NCBI GenBank assembly: GCA_041392475.1
Contig: JAWKLZ010000001.1
Location: 1,426,001 to 1,490,000, forward strand
Length of the DNA: 64,000 bases
Direction: 5' to 3'
DNA from: Chitinophagales bacterium
Lineage (GTDB): Bacteria > Bacteroidota > Bacteroidia > Chitinophagales > UBA2359
A program made the position numbers and the translations under genes. The notes beneath the pieces were generated by a model. That model had not been told where the DNA came from. It ran no database searches and worked only from the letters and a program-made list of their open reading frames with translations. Positions 28,270 through 37,546 of this stretch are shown here, piece after piece (within the stretch, counting starts at the first letter, position 1; each line of letters opens with the position of its first letter).

Positions 28270-28929
28270 ATGAAAATCTTCTTCATACACCATCCCGACC
28301 AACTTCCTGCTAAAACCTTCAATACCTACCTTCAACAACTTCCGATTCCTATTCAACAGAAAATAAGAAGGTACAGACGTTGGAAAGATCAACAGGCGGG
28401 ATTGTGGGGCAAATTGTTGTTAGCAAAAGCTTTGAAGGAATTTGGGTACGACAAAAAATTGTTGAGTCACCTGCAATATACGACTTACCAACGCCCTTAT
28501 TTCCCTGAAAATATGGAAATAAAAATGGACTTCAATATCACTCACTCTGGCTTTGTAGTGGCTTGTGTAGTAAGCGAAAAACAGCGCATTGGCATTGACG
28601 TTGAACACATTCGCCCTATCGAAATCCATCATTTCACCAAACAATTTTCGACTATAGAAATACAACAGATGTACGGTGCTCAAAATACGGAAAGAGCCTT
28701 TTTTGAGCGTTGGTGCCAAAAAGAAGCCATCATCAAAGTAGATGGTCGTGGTTTGAGTATTCCATTGCCGCAAGTGCTGATTGAAGGATTGACCGCCAAA
28801 GTGGAAGACCAAATTTTTTACCTTCAACCTTTGCAGTTGGTGGACGATTATGCCAGCTATCTGGCTTCTACTGAACCCATTGAAGGTTTTGAAGTACAGG
28901 AAATGACAATTGAAGCACTGTTATTTTGA
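28270..28929 (+). CDS. 4'-phosphopantetheinyl transferase (Sfp type)
   Basis: About 219 residues from ATG 28270, whose MKIFFIH start fits the family. A GTG at 28207 would give 21 extra residues overlapping the previous stop. FNITHSGFVVACVV, GIDVEHIRP (Mg-binding D and E) and FFERWCQKEAIIK (the WxxKEA-like signature) are present. It transfers phosphopantetheine from CoA to a carrier-protein Ser. No carrier protein or synthase lies nearby. Confidence 0.88.
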   Translation: MKIFFIHHPDQLPAKTFNTYLQQLPIPIQQKIRRYRRWKDQQAGLWGKLLLAKALKEFGYDKKLLSHLQYTTYQRPYFPENMEIKMDFNITHSGFVVACVVSEKQRIGIDVEHIRPIEIHHFTKQFSTIEIQQMYGAQNTERAFFERWCQKEAIIKVDGRGLSIPLPQVLIEGLTAKVEDQIFYLQPLQLVDDYASYLASTEPIEGFEVQEMTIEALLF

Positions 28930-28933
28930 ACGA

Positions 28934-29012
28934 AGACTTTTGAAGTTTTCTTTTATAAAACGCTGGTTTTCTTACTGAAAGATAAATTTCTGAACCAAAA
29001 CTTCAAAAGTCT
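28934..29012. terminator. 16-bp inverted repeat between convergent genes
   Basis: Arms 28934-28949 and 28997-29012 are exact reverse complements with a 47-base loop. It sits between the transferase gene and the convergent FMN reductase gene, so it may terminate both. Confidence 0.5.
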
Positions 29013-29039
29013 AAATCAGGATTCATTTTATAATCAGTC

Positions 29040-29606
29040 TTACGCACTTACCACCATCTTCTTCGCTACAATCGCCTCTGCAAACCACAAAAATTCAGAT
29101 GTAAAATCTACAAAACCTTTCTCTACATCTCCTTCAACAGGCAATCCATTTTCGTCAAAAGCCTTATCTACAAAAGGGACTATCAACTTCAAAGGCATGG
29201 CATAAGCTCCAACCGAAAGCACCAATTGCTGCATGGAAGTAGAAGCATTGATGCCGCCCATTCTACCCGTTGCTGCCGCCGCTACACCAATAGGTTTGCG
29301 GTAAAATTCTACCCAAAAGTAGTCCAACATGTTTTTGAGTGCCCCCGTACAGGTACCATGGTATTCAGGTGACACCCAAATCATTGCATCTGCTTGGTGA
29401 AGCAGTTTTTGTAATTCTATCAAACCTTCTGGCAAGGTTTTGAGATTGCCGTAGGTTTCTTCCATAATCGGAAGCGGATAAGCCATCAAATCAATGAGGT
29501 GAACATACGCAGTTGTATTTTCCTTCAATTTTGCCGTCAAATATTCTGCTACTTTATGGGTTTCTCTTCCTATCCGAACACTCCCCGAAATCACTACAAT
29601 GTTCAT
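29040..29606 (-). CDS. NAD(P)H-dependent FMN reductase (flavodoxin fold)
   Basis: 188 residues. GSVRIGRETHKVAEYL is the FMN phosphate-binding loop, and SPEYHGTCTGALKNMLDYF is the family's second flavin/dimer motif. The length is normal. It reduces FMN, quinones or related acceptors with NAD(P)H in the cytoplasm. Substrate cannot be told from sequence. Confidence 0.88.
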   Translation of the reverse strand: MNIVVISGSVRIGRETHKVAEYLTAKLKENTTAYVHLIDLMAYPLPIMEETYGNLKTLPEGLIELQKLLHQADAMIWVSPEYHGTCTGALKNMLDYFWVEFYRKPIGVAAAATGRMGGINASTSMQQLVLSVGAYAMPLKLIVPFVDKAFDENGLPVEGDVEKGFVDFTSEFLWFAEAIVAKKMVVSA

Positions 29607-29648
29607 GTTTTTTACGATTGATGTTAATTTATCTTTTTATATTGGTGC

Positions 29649-30350
29649 ATGAAAACTCACAAACTACTTCCATTTGCACTTCTTTTCAGTTTATTGACTG
29701 CTATTCACATTGTTATCAGCAGTTTTAGCAATACAGCATCTTTGGAATACATCACCAAACCTTTGTTGATGTTTGTTTTGGGTATATATTTTCACCAAAG
29801 TACGCCCAAACCATTGTCCTTATTGAGCAAAACCATGCTAATTGCACTGTTTTTTTCGTGGCTGGGTGATGTTCTTTTGATGTTCCAAAAGTACAGCGAA
29901 TTGTATTTTCTCTTGGGCTTGGTTAGTTTTCTATTCGCCCATGTTTGCTACATATTCGCATTTACCAAAACTCTCAAGTCCACAAAAGGTTCTACAAAAA
30001 TAGTCGGATTCGCCATACTCATTTATTTTGCTATTGGTATTGGTTTGATTAGCTATTTAAAGGAAGGATTGGGCGAGATGTTAATCCCAGTCATAATTTA
30101 TTCGTTTACCATTATTTTGATGAACATTATGTCTGCAAGTCGCTATGAAAAAGTCTCCCCTTCGAGTTTTAGATGGGTGATGATTGGCGCAATATCCTTT
30201 CTCGTTTCGGATTCGCTCATTGCCATCCATAAATTTCATGCACCCATTGCAGCATCGGGTTTGTGGATTATGGCAACTTATTGTTTGGGGCAATATTTGA
30301 TTGTTGTGGGGATTTTGAAGCAGCTTTGGAGTGACAAATTGGATAGATAA
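29649..30350 (+). CDS. YhhN/TMEM86-family membrane protein (lysoplasmalogenase-like)
   Basis: 233 residues with about eight membrane helices. FFSWLGDVLLM, FLFAHVCYI and VSDSLIAIHKF match the conserved motifs of the YhhN family, including the Asp residues proposed to be catalytic. Eukaryotic relatives hydrolyse the vinyl-ether bond of lysoplasmalogen. The bacterial substrate is unclear. Divergent from the FMN reductase gene. Confidence 0.85.
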   Translation: MKTHKLLPFALLFSLLTAIHIVISSFSNTASLEYITKPLLMFVLGIYFHQSTPKPLSLLSKTMLIALFFSWLGDVLLMFQKYSELYFLLGLVSFLFAHVCYIFAFTKTLKSTKGSTKIVGFAILIYFAIGIGLISYLKEGLGEMLIPVIIYSFTIILMNIMSASRYEKVSPSSFRWVMIGAISFLVSDSLIAIHKFHAPIAASGLWIMATYCLGQYLIVVGILKQLWSDKLDR

Positions 30351-30385
30351 GCAATTATAAACACATCGAAATTACGAGTAAAATA

Positions 30386-31015
30386 CTATTCACCATATTC
30401 CCATTTTCCAAGCATAATTAAACTTTCTAAATCTTCTAAGGCAGTTGGTAGATAGCGTTGAATTGTGACCTTAACTTTTTGAAGCATTTTTTCATCAGCT
30501 AATCCCATCATACGAGTAATATCTGCAATATCTTGCACTCTACCCGAACGCAATTTCATCAACACAAGATAAGGCAATGAAATAATCGGAAGTCCATCAT
30601 CGAAGTAGTTGGCTTGGTGAATGGCTTCATAAGTCCATTCTTCATCTGCCACAAGCACGTCCAATAATTCTCCTGATGGGCTTTTCCAGCTCGTTCTTCC
30701 AATAGTCAGTGTGCCGGTTTGAACATAGCCCATTTCTAACAATTCCTCTTCAACTTGTGCATTATTTTCTGCCAATATCAGAATATCAATGTCTTTCATA
30801 AAGCGTTCGGGCATATAATAGCGAGTAGCGATATCTCCTACAATCACATATTTTGTATTTTTTATCAATTGGTCAATAGAAATTTGGTTAAAAGTAAAAG
30901 CATCTTTTTTCAATAATTCTGCGATATTACTCCCACTTCCTTTGTTGATTAACTTTTGGGAAATACGAATAATTTGCTTTCTTTTAGTAATGTTTATCGG
31001 AGATTCGACTACCAT
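30386..31015 (-). CDS. AbiEii-like nucleotidyltransferase-fold protein
   Basis: 209 residues. YVIVGDIATRYYMPERFMKDIDILI resembles the nucleotidyltransferase signature of AbiEii/MenT-type proteins. The catalytic D-x-D is DID, and a small residue pair (GD rather than GG/GS) precedes it. LVLMKLRSGRVQDIADI is also typical of the group. Such enzymes are the toxin half of AbiE-type abortive infection or toxin-antitoxin pairs. No AbiEi-type antitoxin is adjacent, so it may be an orphan, or have another role. Confidence 0.6.
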   Translation of the reverse strand: MVVESPINITKRKQIIRISQKLINKGSGSNIAELLKKDAFTFNQISIDQLIKNTKYVIVGDIATRYYMPERFMKDIDILILAENNAQVEEELLEMGYVQTGTLTIGRTSWKSPSGELLDVLVADEEWTYEAIHQANYFDDGLPIISLPYLVLMKLRSGRVQDIADITRMMGLADEKMLQKVKVTIQRYLPTALEDLESLIMLGKWEYGE

Positions 31016-31082
31016 ACAATAGAAACATTATTATGCCTAAAACGGTTAAAAGATAAGTAAAACACCAAAAACAACCTTCAAT

Positions 31083-31310
31083 ATGTGGAACGAACAAAAC
31101 AACAAACTCGTCCGAGAATTTCAATTCGATGATTTCATTACTGCTTTCGCTTTTCTAACCAAAGTAGCCATCTTAGCCGAAAAACACAACCACCATCCCG
31201 AAATCTACAATGTCTATAATAAAGTAAAATTAAGCCTCAGTACACATGACGCAGGTGATATAGTTACCGAAAAAGACCGTAAATTAGCGGCTGCAATTGA
31301 TACATTGTGA
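31083..31310 (+). CDS. phhB: Pterin-4a-carbinolamine dehydratase (short form)
   Basis: 75 residues. AEKHNHHPEIYNVYNKVKLSLSTHDAGDIVTEKD is the conserved core, with the H-H-H catalytic cluster and THDAG. The protein is shorter at the N-terminus than the ~100-residue mammalian type, as in many Bacteroidota homologues. It dehydrates 4a-hydroxytetrahydrobiopterin to recycle the cofactor of aromatic amino acid hydroxylases. No hydroxylase is nearby. Confidence 0.88.
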   Translation: MWNEQNNKLVREFQFDDFITAFAFLTKVAILAEKHNHHPEIYNVYNKVKLSLSTHDAGDIVTEKDRKLAAAIDTL

Positions 31311-31340
31311 TAATCATTTTTCAATACTTCAAACTTAATT

Positions 31341-33626
31341 ATGCTTCCCACAACCTCCAATATCCAATTCCTCATCTCCCAACTCACCCTCGAAGAAAAA
31401 GCCGCACTCTGTTCTGGCTTAGACAATTGGCGCACCAAGCCCATCGAAAGATTGGGCATTCCCTCGATTATGATGACCGATGGGCCACACGGTTTGAGGC
31501 GAGAAAAAGGCGAAGGATTTGGCAACAGCGAAAAAGCGACTTGTTTTCCAACGGCCGTAGCTTTGGCTTCAACTTGGAACACCGATTTGATTCAGGAAGT
31601 AGGTGCTGCAATTGGAGAAGAGTGTCAAGCACAAGATGTGCAAATTTTACTTGGCCCTGGCGCAAACATCAAACGCTCACCCCTCAATGGCCGCAATTTT
31701 GAATACTATTCTGAAGATCCAATTTTGTCGGGAAAAATTGCAGCAGCTTTTATTAATGGCGTTCAGAGTCAAGGCGTTGGCACTTCTTTGAAGCATTTTG
31801 CAGTGAACAACCAAGAGTTTGAGCGCATGACTGTAAGCGCAGAAGTGGATGAACGCACTTTGCGAGAAATCTATTTGCGAGGATTTGAAATTGCAGTGAA
31901 AGAAGCACAGCCTACGACTTTGATGTGTGCTTACAACCGTATCAACGGCATTTTTGCAGCCGAACACCGCTATTTACTCCATGAAATATTGAAGGAAGAG
32001 TGGGGTTTTGAAGGTTTTGTGATGTCGGATTGGGGAGCTGTGCATGATCGAGTAGAAGGCATCAAGGCAGGTTTGCAGCTTGAAATGCCTGGCAACGATG
32101 GTATCAACGACAAATTGATTGTGGAAGCTGTCCAAAATGGCACATTGAAGGAAGAAAGACTCAATGAAGTAGTGTCGGATTTGTTAGGCATTATTTTGAA
32201 GTTGGCAGAACAGAAAAAAACAGGTCTTACCTTCAATGCAGAGGAACACCACACACTGGCTCAAAAAGCGGCCGCAGAAAGCATTGTGTTGTTGAAAAAC
32301 GAAGACAACATTCTACCCATTTCTTCAAAACGCTTCAAAAGCTTTGCAGTCATTGGGGACTTTGCAGAATATCCACGTTATCAAGGAAATGGAAGCTCTC
32401 GGGTGAATCCTACAAAGGTTGACATACCATTTCAAGAGATTTACCGAAATTTGGTAACGGGCATGGATTTGAGTTTCTGCAATGGTTCTACCAATGATGA
32501 TTACTTAGACAATGAATTGTTGGAAGATGCTCAACAAGCGGCTCAATTGGCGGATGTTGCCATTATTTTTGCAGGATTGCCAAATAGCTATGAAACGGAA
32601 GGGTATGACCGACAACACATTGACATACCTCCAAGCCATGTTCAGTTGATTGAAGCCGTTGCAGCAGTTCAGCCAAATACCGTTGTTGTGCTGCAAAATG
32701 GTTCGGCAATTGCGATGCCGTGGGCGAATCAGGTGAAAGGAATTTTGGAATCTTGGTTGGGTGGTCAAGGAGGCGGTGCTGCAATTGCAGATGTGCTTTT
32801 TGGGCGGGTCAATCCTTCGGGCAAACTCACCGAAACTTTCCCTCAAAAATTGGAGGATACGCCTGCTTTTTTGAATTTCCCCGGCGAAAACAGGCAGGTA
32901 AATTATGGAGAAGGGCGTTTTGTGGGTTATCGCTACTACGACAAAAAGCAAGTTACGCCTTTGTTTCCCTTCGGTTTTGGCTTGTCCTACACTTCTTTTG
33001 AGTATCAAAAAATGGAACTCAGCCACGAATTGATGACCAATGAAGACATTTTGGAAGTCAGCGTAACGGTCAAAAACACGGGCAATCGGGCTGGTCAAGA
33101 AATCATTCAGTTATATGTGAGTAGCAACGGCAATTTCCCGAATGCCCCCCTCAAAGAATTGAAGGCTTTCGCCAAAGTCGCCCTTGAAGTGGGCGAAGAA
33201 AAAAGGGTGACAATGACCCTCAATTGGCGAGATTTTGCTTTTTACGATACCTCCTACAAACAATGGGTGACAATTTCCAATTCCTTCAATATCTTGGTCG
33301 GCAGTTCTTCGCAAGACATTCACCTTCAGGAAACGCTACACTTCCAAACGACCCAAAACCTCGCTCTCCTATTTGACCGCTACACTACCTTCAAAGAGTT
33401 GATTGTGCATCCAAAAACGAGCGATTTGGTCAGTCCGATGATGGAAAAGTTGATGAACATGATGTTTATGGATGCGGAATTTCCCGATGAACAAAGTCAA
33501 AAAGATGCTTTTGAATTTGGCAAGGCGATAGTGTTGGATTTGCCACTTTTCAAGGCGGTAAGCTTTACGAAGGGGAAAATATCGGAGGAGATGGTGAGTG
33601 AATTGTTGAGAAAAATCAGTATTTGA
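31341..33626 (+). CDS. GH3 β-glucosidase-type glycoside hydrolase
   Basis: 761 residues. GH3 N-domain motifs: MTDGPHGLR, LGPGANIKRSPLNGRNFEYYSEDP and KHFAVNNQE. The catalytic nucleophile is D230 in GFVMSDWGAVHD. The GH3 C-domain (LLKNEDNILPI ... GGQGGGAAIADVLFG) and a C-terminal fibronectin III-like domain follow. There is no signal peptide, so it probably acts in the cytoplasm on imported oligosaccharides. Alternative 5' starts with a leader were not found. The 3' end overlaps the convergent ptuB end by 11 bp. Confidence 0.9.
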   Translation: MLPTTSNIQFLISQLTLEEKAALCSGLDNWRTKPIERLGIPSIMMTDGPHGLRREKGEGFGNSEKATCFPTAVALASTWNTDLIQEVGAAIGEECQAQDVQILLGPGANIKRSPLNGRNFEYYSEDPILSGKIAAAFINGVQSQGVGTSLKHFAVNNQEFERMTVSAEVDERTLREIYLRGFEIAVKEAQPTTLMCAYNRINGIFAAEHRYLLHEILKEEWGFEGFVMSDWGAVHDRVEGIKAGLQLEMPGNDGINDKLIVEAVQNGTLKEERLNEVVSDLLGIILKLAEQKKTGLTFNAEEHHTLAQKAAAESIVLLKNEDNILPISSKRFKSFAVIGDFAEYPRYQGNGSSRVNPTKVDIPFQEIYRNLVTGMDLSFCNGSTNDDYLDNELLEDAQQAAQLADVAIIFAGLPNSYETEGYDRQHIDIPPSHVQLIEAVAAVQPNTVVVLQNGSAIAMPWANQVKGILESWLGGQGGGAAIADVLFGRVNPSGKLTETFPQKLEDTPAFLNFPGENRQVNYGEGRFVGYRYYDKKQVTPLFPFGFGLSYTSFEYQKMELSHELMTNEDILEVSVTVKNTGNRAGQEIIQLYVSSNGNFPNAPLKELKAFAKVALEVGEEKRVTMTLNWRDFAFYDTSYKQWVTISNSFNILVGSSSQDIHLQETLHFQTTQNLALLFDRYTTFKELIVHPKTSDLVSPMMEKLMNMMFMDAEFPDEQSQKDAFEFGKAIVLDLPLFKAVSFTKGKISEEMVSELLRKISI

Positions 33627-34368
33627 ACTCGTGCTTGATGGCACATTTTATCATCAAAGAATACTCTTTATCTGGTAAAGCACATTGACGTACAATCTTT
33701 TCCAACTCAAATCTTTTTGATTCAGGAATACTTTTGTCTTGGGATAACAAGTATAACTCTTTTATAATCTCATAAGAATCTCTGCGATTTTCATCCAAAA
33801 ATGGGCGATTCAATCCCGTTCTCTCAATGGTTTCTTTGCCTTTGGAATTTCCTTCAATAGCTCTTGCCGAAAAACCAAGATACTCGATATAATTTTCAGG
33901 GTCTTCTTCTTGCGGATTGATAATCAAAGGATTTTCTTCTTCAATATTTCTCAAAAAACCATCTGCTCTTTTATCGGGATTGGCAAGTGGAAAATAGTTT
34001 CTTTTGTAGGAACGATTACATGTTTCACAACAAAAAAACAGGTTGCTCCAATCGTAAGCCAACCAATAATAACCAGGCTTAATCACTATATCCGTTGAAG
34101 ATTGTTGGTAACCACCTTTGCCTCTATAATGCTCTACGTCACCAACTTCTGTTTTTCGTTCACAAAAACAACACTTTCCATGCTGTGCATTTATCAAGGC
34201 ATTTTTGACCTTTTTGTGTCCATAAATTTTACTGTTGAACTCAAATTTCTTGATTCCTTTTTGGTAGTCTTCATCGTGGTCAAAAAGGTCAATCAAACGT
34301 TTGGTTTCCTCTTTTCCCTCTTTGAGTAATTTCTTGGGAATATCTTTGGGTTTGAATATCCGAATCAT
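33616..34368 (-). CDS. ptuB: Septu system HNH nuclease PtuB
   Basis: 250 residues. CCFCERK, VEHYRGKGGY and LFFCCETCNRSYKRNYFP form an HNH/ββα-metal nuclease with two zinc-binding Cys pairs. The pattern matches the HNH proteins of Septu systems and of retron-associated effectors. The start overlaps the ptuA stop by 4 bp (ATGA), showing one operon in the order ptuA-ptuB. PtuB is the effector that degrades nucleic acid when PtuA senses infection. No reverse transcriptase is adjacent, which argues for plain Septu. Confidence 0.82.
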   Translation of the reverse strand: MIRIFKPKDIPKKLLKEGKEETKRLIDLFDHDEDYQKGIKKFEFNSKIYGHKKVKNALINAQHGKCCFCERKTEVGDVEHYRGKGGYQQSSTDIVIKPGYYWLAYDWSNLFFCCETCNRSYKRNYFPLANPDKRADGFLRNIEEENPLIINPQEEDPENYIEYLGFSARAIEGNSKGKETIERTGLNRPFLDENRRDSYEIIKELYLLSQDKSIPESKRFELEKIVRQCALPDKEYSLMIKCAIKHEFKY

Positions 34369-35702
34369 TGGGCTTTCAATATTTCAGCAGCTTTTTTCAA
34401 TGCCTCCAAAGCATCATTACTCAATTCATTCCCCAAAGGCATTTCCTCCAAATGCTTGGCAATTTCCTCCAATTCTTCCTTATCCTTTTCGGACAATTCA
34501 TCTTTCTCCAAAATCTCTTTCTTTCGCTTCAAATAGGAATCGTATTTAGGAGGTCTTGCACTCTCCAATCCAAATAAATCGCTCGTCAATATTTGGTCGA
34601 CCCGCCATCCTTTGATGACATCTTCGTCCTTGTTGTTATAAATCTTCACACTATCTCCCTCTCGCTTCAACAATACAATATTCGCATTTTCAGCAGATTG
34701 AACAATCAAAGGGCTGTGAGCAGTGACAATGAATTGAGCGTTTTTGAAGATTTGGGTCAAAAAATCAATTACCTTTCGCTGCCATTTGGGATGTAAATGC
34801 AGGTCAATCTCGTCCACCAAAACAATACAGGGTTCTTCCAAAGGATTTTCGCTATCTGGATAACGCTCAAACAATCGAGCCGCTAAATCCACGACCCATG
34901 CAATGAAGGACTGATAACCCAAACTCAAATTTTTCATCGCCACCCAACCGTAAGGCGTTTTTACTTCAATGGCAGCTTGTGTTTGGGTTTTGGTGATTTC
35001 TCTGATGCGAAAATCCTCTACATCAGGTAGTAGGTTTTGAAGTGTTTCTTTTACTTTTTTGTAGTGTTTTTGAAGGTATTTTTTGGTTTCTCCCTTAGCA
35101 CTTTTGATGGCATAATCGGTTTCCAATAACCATGCTTCTGCATTGATTAAACTGGCGTTTTCGTCAAATAAAGTCGCCATTGGAAAAGGGTTTCGGGATT
35201 CGGTGAGTGAACCTGTTCCCATTTTTCGAGATGCTCCGTAGGCGATTATGAAGATATTTTCTTCATGAAAATCTTCAATTATGAGTCCAGAATATGATGA
35301 ATCCAGATGAGATATTTCATATCTTGTAAAATACTTTAATTTTGAAGTGTTAGAAGATATTTTACCTTCTGAAAAGAAATTACATCTTATAAAAGCTCTT
35401 CTATTACCTTCACTAAAAAACTTTATTGTTATATCTAAAAAAGAAGCTCCTAATAAACCAATCCCATATAAAATTCCACTTTCGTCTAATGCAAACTCTT
35501 TTTTTTGAGGCTGCAAAAAAGCCAAACACTTCAATAAAGTCGTTTTCCCTGTTCCATTATCTCCCAAAATAATTGTCCATTGAGCAGGTCGTTTCTCTTC
35601 ATTGGATAAATCCACCGTTTGTTTTTCCTTAAAACAGCGCACATTCTCAACCACCAAATCCATAAAATAAAGAGGTTCTTCTATTTTTTTTTGTTGTTCC
35701 AT
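34365..35702 (-). CDS. ptuA: Septu system ATPase PtuA
   Basis: 445 residues, AAA/SMC-like ATPase. GDNGTGKTT (47-55) is Walker A. NLSLGYQSFIAWVVDL is signature-like. PCIVLVDEIDLHLHPKWQRKVIDFL is Walker B. VTAHSPLIVQSAE holds the switch His. The C-terminal part (SDLFGLESARPPKYDSYLKRKKEILEKD ...) is helical and charged, as in PtuA-type proteins. It likely assembles with PtuB and controls the nuclease by nucleotide binding. First gene of the operon, divergent from miaB across ~200 bp. Confidence 0.82.
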   Translation of the reverse strand: MEQQKKIEEPLYFMDLVVENVRCFKEKQTVDLSNEEKRPAQWTIILGDNGTGKTTLLKCLAFLQPQKKEFALDESGILYGIGLLGASFLDITIKFFSEGNRRAFIRCNFFSEGKISSNTSKLKYFTRYEISHLDSSYSGLIIEDFHEENIFIIAYGASRKMGTGSLTESRNPFPMATLFDENASLINAEAWLLETDYAIKSAKGETKKYLQKHYKKVKETLQNLLPDVEDFRIREITKTQTQAAIEVKTPYGWVAMKNLSLGYQSFIAWVVDLAARLFERYPDSENPLEEPCIVLVDEIDLHLHPKWQRKVIDFLTQIFKNAQFIVTAHSPLIVQSAENANIVLLKREGDSVKIYNNKDEDVIKGWRVDQILTSDLFGLESARPPKYDSYLKRKKEILEKDELSEKDKEELEEIAKHLEEMPLGNELSNDALEALKKAAEILKAQ

Positions 35703-35868
35703 AGGGTTTTTAATGTGATTTTACTGGAAATAAAGATACTACGAAAAAATCATCTCTGCAATTCTAACCTTTAACTTTAATCTATTCTACCTTTTATGAA
35801 CCAAAAACAAAACCCTAACGTTCTCACCAATAAACAGACTGACAATATGTCATTCTACCAAAAATATG

Positions 35869-35876
35869 TACCTTTG
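35869..35876 (+). promoter_or_regulatory. Bacteroidota -7 box (TACCTTTG) for miaB
   Basis: TACCTTTG fits TAnnTTTG and lies 29 bp before the miaB ATG. No clear TTTG -33 element at ideal spacing. Confidence 0.5.
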
Positions 35877-35905
35877 CAGTCCTTTTATAAAAATTGAAAA
35901 ATACC

Positions 35906-37345
35906 ATGCAGAAGCTCAATTTGCTAGCAGCAGAAATCGAAAAATTTACCAACAAACCGCTACCTGAAGACCAGCAAGGGCAGGTTTTGACACAAGATGC
36001 ACCCGTTGAAAACTTCAATGGAAAGCACTACTATATAGAAAGTTATGGTTGTCAAATGAACTTCAATGACAGCGAAATTGTGGCTTCTATCCTCAAAAAT
36101 GCAGGTTATGGAGCGACTCGAAACCATGAGGAAGCAGATTTGATTTTGTTGAATACTTGTTCGATTCGCGAGAAAGCGGAAGACCGTATTAGAACACGCC
36201 TGAAAACACTGCGAAAGGTGAAGGAAAGCCGCCCCGATGCGTTGATTGGTATTTTGGGCTGTATGGCAGAACGCTTGAAAACGACTCTTTTGGAGCAGGA
36301 GCAAATGGTGGATATGGTCGTTGGGCCTGATGCCTACCGTTCGCTGCCCGACTTGGTAGCAGAAACGGAAGGGGGACAAAAATCGGTCAATGTGTTGTTG
36401 TCGAGAGAGGAAACGTATGCCGATATCAGTCCTGTTCGTTTGGACTCGAATGGAGTGACCGCTTTTATTTCGATTATGCGGGGTTGCGACAATATGTGTT
36501 CGTTTTGTGTGGTGCCGTTTACGAGAGGTCGTGAGCGCAGCCGAAATGCTTTTTCGATTGTGGCAGAAGCACAAAATTTGGTCGACAATGGCTACAAAGA
36601 GGTGACGCTTTTGGGGCAGAATGTGGATTCCTTCAAATGGACAAATCCCGAAACTGAAAAGGTGGTCAACTTTGCGAATTTGTTGGAAATGGTGGCACTT
36701 TTAAGTCCAGATTTGCGGGTGCGGTTTTCGACTTCTCACCCCAAAGACATCACGGATGAGGTGCTTCATACGATGAAAAAATACGAAAATATCTGCAATT
36801 ACATTCACCTACCCGTTCAAGCAGGCAGTTCTCGCATTTTGAAGAAAATGAACCGAACGTATGACCGAGAGTGGTACATCAATCGTGTGGATGCTATCCG
36901 CCGAATCCTTCCAGATTGTGCAATTTCTACCGACATCATCGCTGGTTTTTGTTCAGAAACGGAGGAAGATCACCAAGAAACATTGGCGATGCAGGAATAT
37001 GTGAAATACGAAATGGCGTATATGTTTATGTATTCAGAGCGACCAGGTACTTTGGCTGCAAGACGTTATGAGGACGATATACCAACAAAGGTGAAAAAAA
37101 GACGTTTGCAGGAAATCATCGCTTTGCAGCAAATTCATTCTTTGGAGCGCAATCAGGCGGATGTGGGTAAGGTGTTTAAGGTCTTGATTGAGAAGCCTTC
37201 TAAACGCTCGGATGCGGATTTGTGTGGGCGAACGGACCAGAATAAAATGGTGAATTTTCCGAGGGAAAATTATCAGGTTGGGGAGTATGTGAATGTATTG
37301 GTGGAGAGTTGTACGGGGGCGAGTATGAGGGGGAGGGTTGTTTAG
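35906..37345 (+). CDS. miaB: tRNA-2-methylthio-N6-dimethylallyladenosine synthase MiaB
   Basis: About 479 residues from ATG 35906. A TTG at 35894 is an unlikely earlier start. The N-terminal methylthiotransferase domain has [21 protein letters not shown] and LGCMAERL, which supply the auxiliary Fe-S Cys residues. [17 protein letters not shown] is the radical SAM CxxxCxxC motif. A TRAM-like RNA-binding domain closes the protein. It adds the 2-methylthio group to i6A37 in tRNAs reading U-starting codons. Confidence 0.95.
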   Translation: MQKLNLLAAEIEKFTNKPLPEDQQGQVLTQDAPVENFNGKHYYIESYGCQMNFNDSEIVASILKNAGYGATRNHEEADLILLNTCSIREKAEDRIRTRLKTLRKVKESRPDALIGILGCMAERLKTTLLEQEQMVDMVVGPDAYRSLPDLVAETEGGQKSVNVLLSREETYADISPVRLDSNGVTAFISIMRGCDNMCSFCVVPFTRGRERSRNAFSIVAEAQNLVDNGYKEVTLLGQNVDSFKWTNPETEKVVNFANLLEMVALLSPDLRVRFSTSHPKDITDEVLHTMKKYENICNYIHLPVQAGSSRILKKMNRTYDREWYINRVDAIRRILPDCAISTDIIAGFCSETEEDHQETLAMQEYVKYEMAYMFMYSERPGTLAARRYEDDIPTKVKKRRLQEIIALQQIHSLERNQADVGKVFKVLIEKPSKRSDADLCGRTDQNKMVNFPRENYQVGEYVNVLVESCTGASMRGRVV

Positions 37346-37546
37346 TTATTGAACACAGAGGCTTGGAGACACAGAGAATTTAGTTGCTCATGTGGCGCAA
37401 AATTGAACGCAGAGGTGGAGAGACGCAGAGATTTTTTTGGGGAGGAGTAATTGAACACAGAGGTTTTGATTATGGGGTAGGGATGTTTTTTGGGAAAAGG
37501 AAAACGTATTTATTCATTTGAATGTTTAAATATAAAATCAAAGATA
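37346..37546. repeat. Three copies of an ATTGAAC(A/G)CAGAGG motif
   Basis: Copies at 37348-37361, 37402-37415 and 37450-37463, the first two followed by a further A(C/G)AC/GCAGAGA motif. Spacing is 54 and 48 bp, with diverged sequence between. Similar CACAGAG-rich intergenic stretches occur in many bacterial genomes. No gene or CRISPR structure is seen. Confidence 0.55.

Noticed and set aside
32505..33098. Open frame of 197 codons on the minus strand
   Set aside because: Antisense to the GH3 gene, no start context and no family.
33616..35702. PtuA/PtuB as a retron effector pair
   Set aside because: No reverse transcriptase or msr/msd-like region is nearby, so a plain Septu call is preferred.
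35960..36574. Open frame of 204 codons on the minus strand
   Set aside because: Antisense to miaB; Cys/His-rich composition comes from the complement of miaB codons.
37348..37463. CACAGAG motif as a CRISPR array
   Set aside because: Only three short copies, unequal spacing, no cas genes in the window.
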